From NCBI GenBank assembly GCA_012839115.1, contig DUNX01000038.1, positions 1 to 64,000 of the forward strand: DNA of 64,000 nucleotides, written 5' to 3'. Source of the stretch: Bacillota bacterium (GTDB lineage Bacteria; Bacillota; UBA4882; UBA10575). Made by a program: the position numbers and the translations under genes. This document shows, piece by piece, positions 60,447 through 64,000 of the stretch (positions are counted from its first letter, which is position 1; each line of letters opens with the position of its first letter). The notes under the pieces were generated by a model that saw only the letters and a program-made list of their open reading frames with translations, made no database searches and had not been told where the DNA came from.

Positions 60447-60500
60447 GGCCCATGGGGACCAGGAAAGTCGCGCGTGCGCGCTAACAGTTGCGAGGTGGAA

Positions 60501-61718
60501 ATGATGGGAGGCTCTTATAAGGGTAAACATGTTCTCCTTGGGGTAACTGGAGGAATTGCCGCGTATAAAGTTCCGGAGTTGATCCGGGCACTCCAGGGCC
60601 GTGAAATAACCGTGGAAGTGATTATGACCAAAGCCGCCTGCGAATTTGTTACTCCGCTGACACTCCGGGAGATCACCGGTCTACCTGTGCATACGGAGAT
60701 GTTTTCCCCGCCTGCCCAGTGGCGGACAGCCCATATTTCCCTGGCCAGAAAAGCCGACCTTCTGGCGGTCATCCCCGCCACCGCCAATATCATTGGGAAA
60801 ATTACCGCCGGGATCGCCGACGATCTGCTGACCACAACGGTTATGGCGACGCGGGCGCCGGTGTTAATCGCCCCGGCAATGAACACGGCCATGTATGAGA
60901 ACCCGGTCTTCCGGAGAAACCTGGAGACGTTGTCCGGGCTCGGCTACCGGATCGTACCGGCTGCTACCGGCGATTTGCTTTGCGGGGAAAAGGGCGCCGG
61001 CCGTCTCCCGTCCCTGGACGTACTGGAAGAGGAGGTTCTGCGCCTGCTTTCCCCCAAAGACCTGGCAGGGAAGCGACTACTGATTACCGCTGGTCCGACC
61101 AGGGAGTACCTGGATCCGGTCCGTTTTATTACCAACGATTCCTCAGGGAGAATGGGTTATGCCCTGGCGAAAGAGGCGTACCGACGGGGCGGCCAGGTGA
61201 CCCTGGTGGCCGGGAAAACCAGTCTTCCTCACCCGCCGGGCGTCAAGATCCTCCCGGTTACCACCACCGGTGAGCTTTATGAGACCGTGATGGCGGAGCT
61301 TCCGGCTGCCGACATTATTATTATGGCCGGAGCGCCCGTGGATTTTTCCCCGGTTACCGTCAGCAGTAAAAAAATAAAAAAGACAGAAGAAGGGGCTTTG
61401 GCCCCGGTAAACCTGCGGCTGACCCCGGATGTCGCCCGGGCGGTCGGCGAAAAAAAAGACGGGCGCTTTTTGGCGATCTTTGCCGCGGAGACCAATGACC
61501 TGGTGGCCAACGCCAGGGAAAAGATCGGGCGTAAACAGGCGGATTTGGCTGTTGCCAATGACCTGACGGAAGAAGGCGCCGGTTTTCAGCACCCAACAAA
61601 TAAAGTAACCCTTGTCACCAGAGAAGAAGTGAAGGAACTACCGTTGATGAGTAAAGAGGAGGTGGCAAAGGAGATCATCTCAACCATCCTCCGCCTGCAG
61701 GAAGGGAAAAACTTATGA
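60501..61718 (+). CDS. coaBC: bifunctional phosphopantothenoylcysteine decarboxylase/phosphopantothenate-cysteine ligase
   Basis: Two steps of coenzyme A synthesis. The CoaC flavoprotein half has LLGVTGGIAAYKVPELIRAL, TPLTLREITGLPVHTEMF, HISLARKADLLAVIPATANIIGKI and PAMNTAMYENPV (~100-120); CoaB starts near ~185 with KRLLITAGPTREYLDPVRFITNDSSGRMGYALAKEA and ends with the FAAETNDLVANAREKI-type motif. GCGAGGTGGAA precedes ATG 60501; the longer frame back to 60426 lies in the terminator. It overlaps priA by 4 bp. Confidence 0.95.
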   Translation: MMGGSYKGKHVLLGVTGGIAAYKVPELIRALQGREITVEVIMTKAACEFVTPLTLREITGLPVHTEMFSPPAQWRTAHISLARKADLLAVIPATANIIGKITAGIADDLLTTTVMATRAPVLIAPAMNTAMYENPVFRRNLETLSGLGYRIVPAATGDLLCGEKGAGRLPSLDVLEEEVLRLLSPKDLAGKRLLITAGPTREYLDPVRFITNDSSGRMGYALAKEAYRRGGQVTLVAGKTSLPHPPGVKILPVTTTGELYETVMAELPAADIIIMAGAPVDFSPVTVSSKKIKKTEEGALAPVNLRLTPDVARAVGEKKDGRFLAIFAAETNDLVANAREKIGRKQADLAVANDLTEEGAGFQHPTNKVTLVTREEVKELPLMSKEEVAKEIISTILRLQEGKNL

Positions 61719-64000
61719 GAGAGACAGAGAGGAAGGGGAGCCCTGTTTTTGCCCGGGTCGTGGTGAGTCTTCCCGGATTGCCCGAAGACCGGCTTTATGA
61801 TTATCTATTACCGGAGGAACTGGCAGAAACCGCATTACCCGGCGCCCGCTTGCTGGTGCCTTTCGGCAAGAGGAAGGCTGAAGCGGTCCTCTGGGAGATC
61901 ACAACTGACAGTGCTTACCGGGACCGGGAAGACCTCCGTCCCGTTTTGGCGGTATTGGATGGGGAACCTTTGCTTTCCGGGTTTCAGCTTGCACTTATTG
62001 ACTGGATGGCCCGGCGTTTTTTCTGTCGTCGCTGCGATTTGCTACGGCTTTTTTTTCCGCCGGGGTTGAAGATCAAGACCGAAAAATGCTGGCAGCGTTT
62101 GGTCCCGGTGGAAGAGATCGAAGCCTTTCTTTCGACCCTGCCTTTGCCGGAAGAAACATACCGCTCTTTTCTGGCAAAAGTGGCAGAGGCCGGTCGTCCC
62201 AGTTGTTTTCCGGATTTGGGAAAAGAAGAATCCCAGCTTTTGAGCCTTTTGGTGCAGGCCGGTTTCGTGAAAACCGGCTGGCTCCCGCAGAAACCGGCGG
62301 TTAAGTTCAAAACGGTCAAATTTTACCGTTTGGCAAAGGCGGCTCCTCTCTCTCCGGGCAATTGGGAAGAGATCAGGCTAACGGCCAAACAAAAAGAGGT
62401 TTACCATTATTTACAAGAACAAGCCGGGCGGCCGGTTCCGGCGGCGGAAATATTGGCCGCTACCGGTGTCTCCGCCTATGTACTTACAGCATTGGTGAAA
62501 AAAGGCGTGGTCGAGTGTTCACTGCAAGAGGCGCCCAGGGATCCTTTTTCCGGCTTACAGCCGGAGGACGCTCCGGTCCCCGCGCCTGTGCACGTACAGC
62601 TTAATCCGGATCAGGCCGCGGCTTTGCACCGGATCTTACCCGCGATTGACCGGCCCGAACCTGCCGGTTTTCTTTTGGAGGGTGTGACGGGAAGCGGGAA
62701 AACCGAGATCTATCTCCGGGTAATTGAAGAGGTGCTCAAGAGGGGAAAAAACGCCTTTTACCTGGTTCCGGAGATCGCCTTAACCCCCCAGACCGTGGCC
62801 AGGGTCCGGGCCCGGTTTGGCGAAGCGGTGGCGGTTTTCCATAGTAGTCTGGGCCAGGGGGAACGGTTTGACGAGTGGTGGCGGGTGAAGCGCGGCGAGG
62901 CCAGGGTGGTGGTGGGCGCCCGTTCCGCTTTATTTGTGCCCCTGGCCAATCCGGGTCTGATTATTCTGGACGAGGAGCACGAATATACTTACAAGCAGGA
63001 AGAAACCCCGCGTTATCACGCCCGTGATGTGGCCCGCGAGATCTGCCAGCGGGTGAACGGCCTGTTGCTACTGGGAAGTGCCACCCCGTCTCTGGAGAGC
63101 TACCGGGCGGCGGAGACCGGCGAGTTGACCAGGATTCCCCTGCCACGACGGGTATTAGGGCGACCGCTTCCGGAGATCGTCCTGGTTGACTTGCGGGAGG
63201 AGTTTAAGGCCCGCCGTTTTTCCATCCTCTCCCCGGTTTTGCAGGAAGCCATCGCCTCTTGCCTGGAGCGGGGGGAACAAGTGATTCTCCTTTTAAACCG
63301 CCGCGGCTATGCCACTTTTATAATCTGTCGCGAATGTGGCCATGTTTTGAAGTGTTCCGCTTGTGATGTTACCCTCACCTACCACCGCCGGCCCAACCTT
63401 TTGCTCTGCCATTACTGCGATTCCCGGAGGAAGCCGCCGGAGATCTGTCCCCAATGCCGGAGTCATCATATCCGGTATGTCGGCCGCGGCACCCAGCGCC
63501 TGGAAGAAGAGCTTAACCAGGTTTACCCCGGCGCCCGCGTGGCCCGGATGGATCTGGATACCACCGGGCGCAAAGGCAGTCATGAGAAGATCTATCAGGA
63601 TCTGCGTAAAGGAGAGATCGATATCCTGGTTGGCACGCAAATGGTGGCAAAGGGGTTTGATCTACCTAATGTAACTGTGGTGGGAATCATCAATGCCGAT
63701 GTTGCCTTGAACCTGCCGGATTTTCGCGCCGCGGAGCGCACATACCAACTGCTGACGCAGGCTGCCGGCAGGGCGGGGCGGGGTGATAAGCCCGGGATGG
63801 TGGTGGTGCAGACGTTTAACCCCGGCCACTATAGCATCGCTGCCCTCCGCCGCAGCGATGCTGAGGGTTTCTACCGCCGGGAACTGCTCTACCGTGAAGC
63901 GGGAAAATACCCGCCTTTTACCGGCCTTATCCGCCTGGTTTTTTCCGGAACGGACCCAAAAGCGGTAATGGCAACCGCCCGGGATCTAACCGGGGTTATA
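61715..64000 (+). CDS. priA: primosomal protein N' (replication restart helicase PriA), truncated by window end
   Basis: An open frame of 762 codons running to the last base, so the C-terminus is missing (~0-60 residues). It has the N-terminal 3'-DNA-binding domain, Walker A LLEGVTGSGKTEIYLRVIEEV (~322-342), VPEIALTPQ, DEEH Walker B (ILDEEHEYTYKQEETPRYHARDVA), LGSATPSLES, the zinc cluster CRECGHVLKCSACD...CHYCD...CPQC, and helicase motifs V-VI GTQMVAKGFDLPNVTVVGIINAD and QAAGRAGRGDKPG. The start ATG 61715 overlaps coaBC (ATGA). It restarts stalled forks. Confidence 0.95.
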   Translation, partial: MRETERKGSPVFARVVVSLPGLPEDRLYDYLLPEELAETALPGARLLVPFGKRKAEAVLWEITTDSAYRDREDLRPVLAVLDGEPLLSGFQLALIDWMARRFFCRRCDLLRLFFPPGLKIKTEKCWQRLVPVEEIEAFLSTLPLPEETYRSFLAKVAEAGRPSCFPDLGKEESQLLSLLVQAGFVKTGWLPQKPAVKFKTVKFYRLAKAAPLSPGNWEEIRLTAKQKEVYHYLQEQAGRPVPAAEILAATGVSAYVLTALVKKGVVECSLQEAPRDPFSGLQPEDAPVPAPVHVQLNPDQAAALHRILPAIDRPEPAGFLLEGVTGSGKTEIYLRVIEEVLKRGKNAFYLVPEIALTPQTVARVRARFGEAVAVFHSSLGQGERFDEWWRVKRGEARVVVGARSALFVPLANPGLIILDEEHEYTYKQEETPRYHARDVAREICQRVNGLLLLGSATPSLESYRAAETGELTRIPLPRRVLGRPLPEIVLVDLREEFKARRFSILSPVLQEAIASCLERGEQVILLLNRRGYATFIICRECGHVLKCSACDVTLTYHRRPNLLLCHYCDSRRKPPEICPQCRSHHIRYVGRGTQRLEEELNQVYPGARVARMDLDTTGRKGSHEKIYQDLRKGEIDILVGTQMVAKGFDLPNVTVVGIINADVALNLPDFRAAERTYQLLTQAAGRAGRGDKPGMVVVQTFNPGHYSIAALRRSDAEGFYRRELLYREAGKYPPFTGLIRLVFSGTDPKAVMATARDLTGVI

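Overview
The window is a gene-dense chromosomal segment of a Bacillota (Firmicutes) bacterium of the Clostridia/Limnochordia type with moderate GC. The evidence is gene order and gene content: rimP-nusA-rnpM-ylxQ-infB-rbfA-nrnA-truB-ribF, rpsB-tsf-pyrH-frr-uppS-cdsA-dxr-rseP-ispG-proS-polC, infC-rpmI-rplT, and yicC-mihF-remA-gmk-rpoZ-coaBC-priA. A PolC-type replicase, a TRAP (MtrB) homologue, RemA and a YtvI-like protein fit the same group. No prophage, transposon, rRNA or CRISPR array was seen. Placement below phylum is inference.

Layout. 1-9.4 kb: end of an unknown, possibly GH12-like, gene, then the translation/transcription operon rimP to ribF and a tRNA-Ala(GGC). 9.6-12.2 kb: a small zinc/membrane protein, mannose-6-phosphate isomerase, and a convergent GH130 mannoside phosphorylase. 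12.3-17 kb: metK, rpmE, a DUF1385 protein, prfA, prmC. 17.3-23.7 kb: an orphan HypB-like GTPase, hom, an Nfu-type protein, a 31-residue membrane peptide, a lipid kinase with plsY, trmL, folC. 23.8-40.7 kb: rpsB through polC, with a YtvI-like permease and a GT2 glycosyltransferase inserted in the usual order. 40.7-44.5 kb: lspA, lgt, rluD, then infC-rpmI-rplT under an L20-type leader. 44.5-47.3 kb: a large secreted glycosidase. 47.5-53.3 kb: a TrmH-family methylase, a TrkA-C membrane protein, mtrB, a DUF2089/SHOCT/YvlD envelope-stress-like cluster, and the biotin ECF transporter bioY-ecfA-ecfT. 53.6-57.7 kb (minus strand): serC, and htrA - ECF sigma - anti-sigma - unknown. 58-64 kb: yicC to priA, with priA cut by the window end.

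The genes combine translation and ribosome maturation, the MEP isoprenoid pathway with undecaprenyl and phospholipid synthesis, lipoprotein processing, replication, and envelope stress. Two insulated carbohydrate loci (manA/GH130 and the 934-residue glycosidase) suggest use of mannan or other plant polysaccharide.

Most notable: (1) PolC keeps polymerase, PHP and zinc regions, but its built-in proofreading exonuclease looks dead, shortened and without its catalytic acidic residues; (2) RibF carries ten 18-bp tandem repeats inside its flavokinase domain; (3) many short, CpG-rich, alternating purine-pyrimidine tracts lie in leaders, spacers and protein insertions, one of them forming an extra hairpin inside the L20 leader; (4) a HypB-like GTPase lacks its metal ligands; (5) a TRAP homologue with conserved tryptophan- and RNA-contact residues stands alone; (6) two identical AT-rich 14-mers lie 21 bp apart upstream of the DUF2089 promoter. 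All calls are from reading the sequence; no database or structure search was possible.
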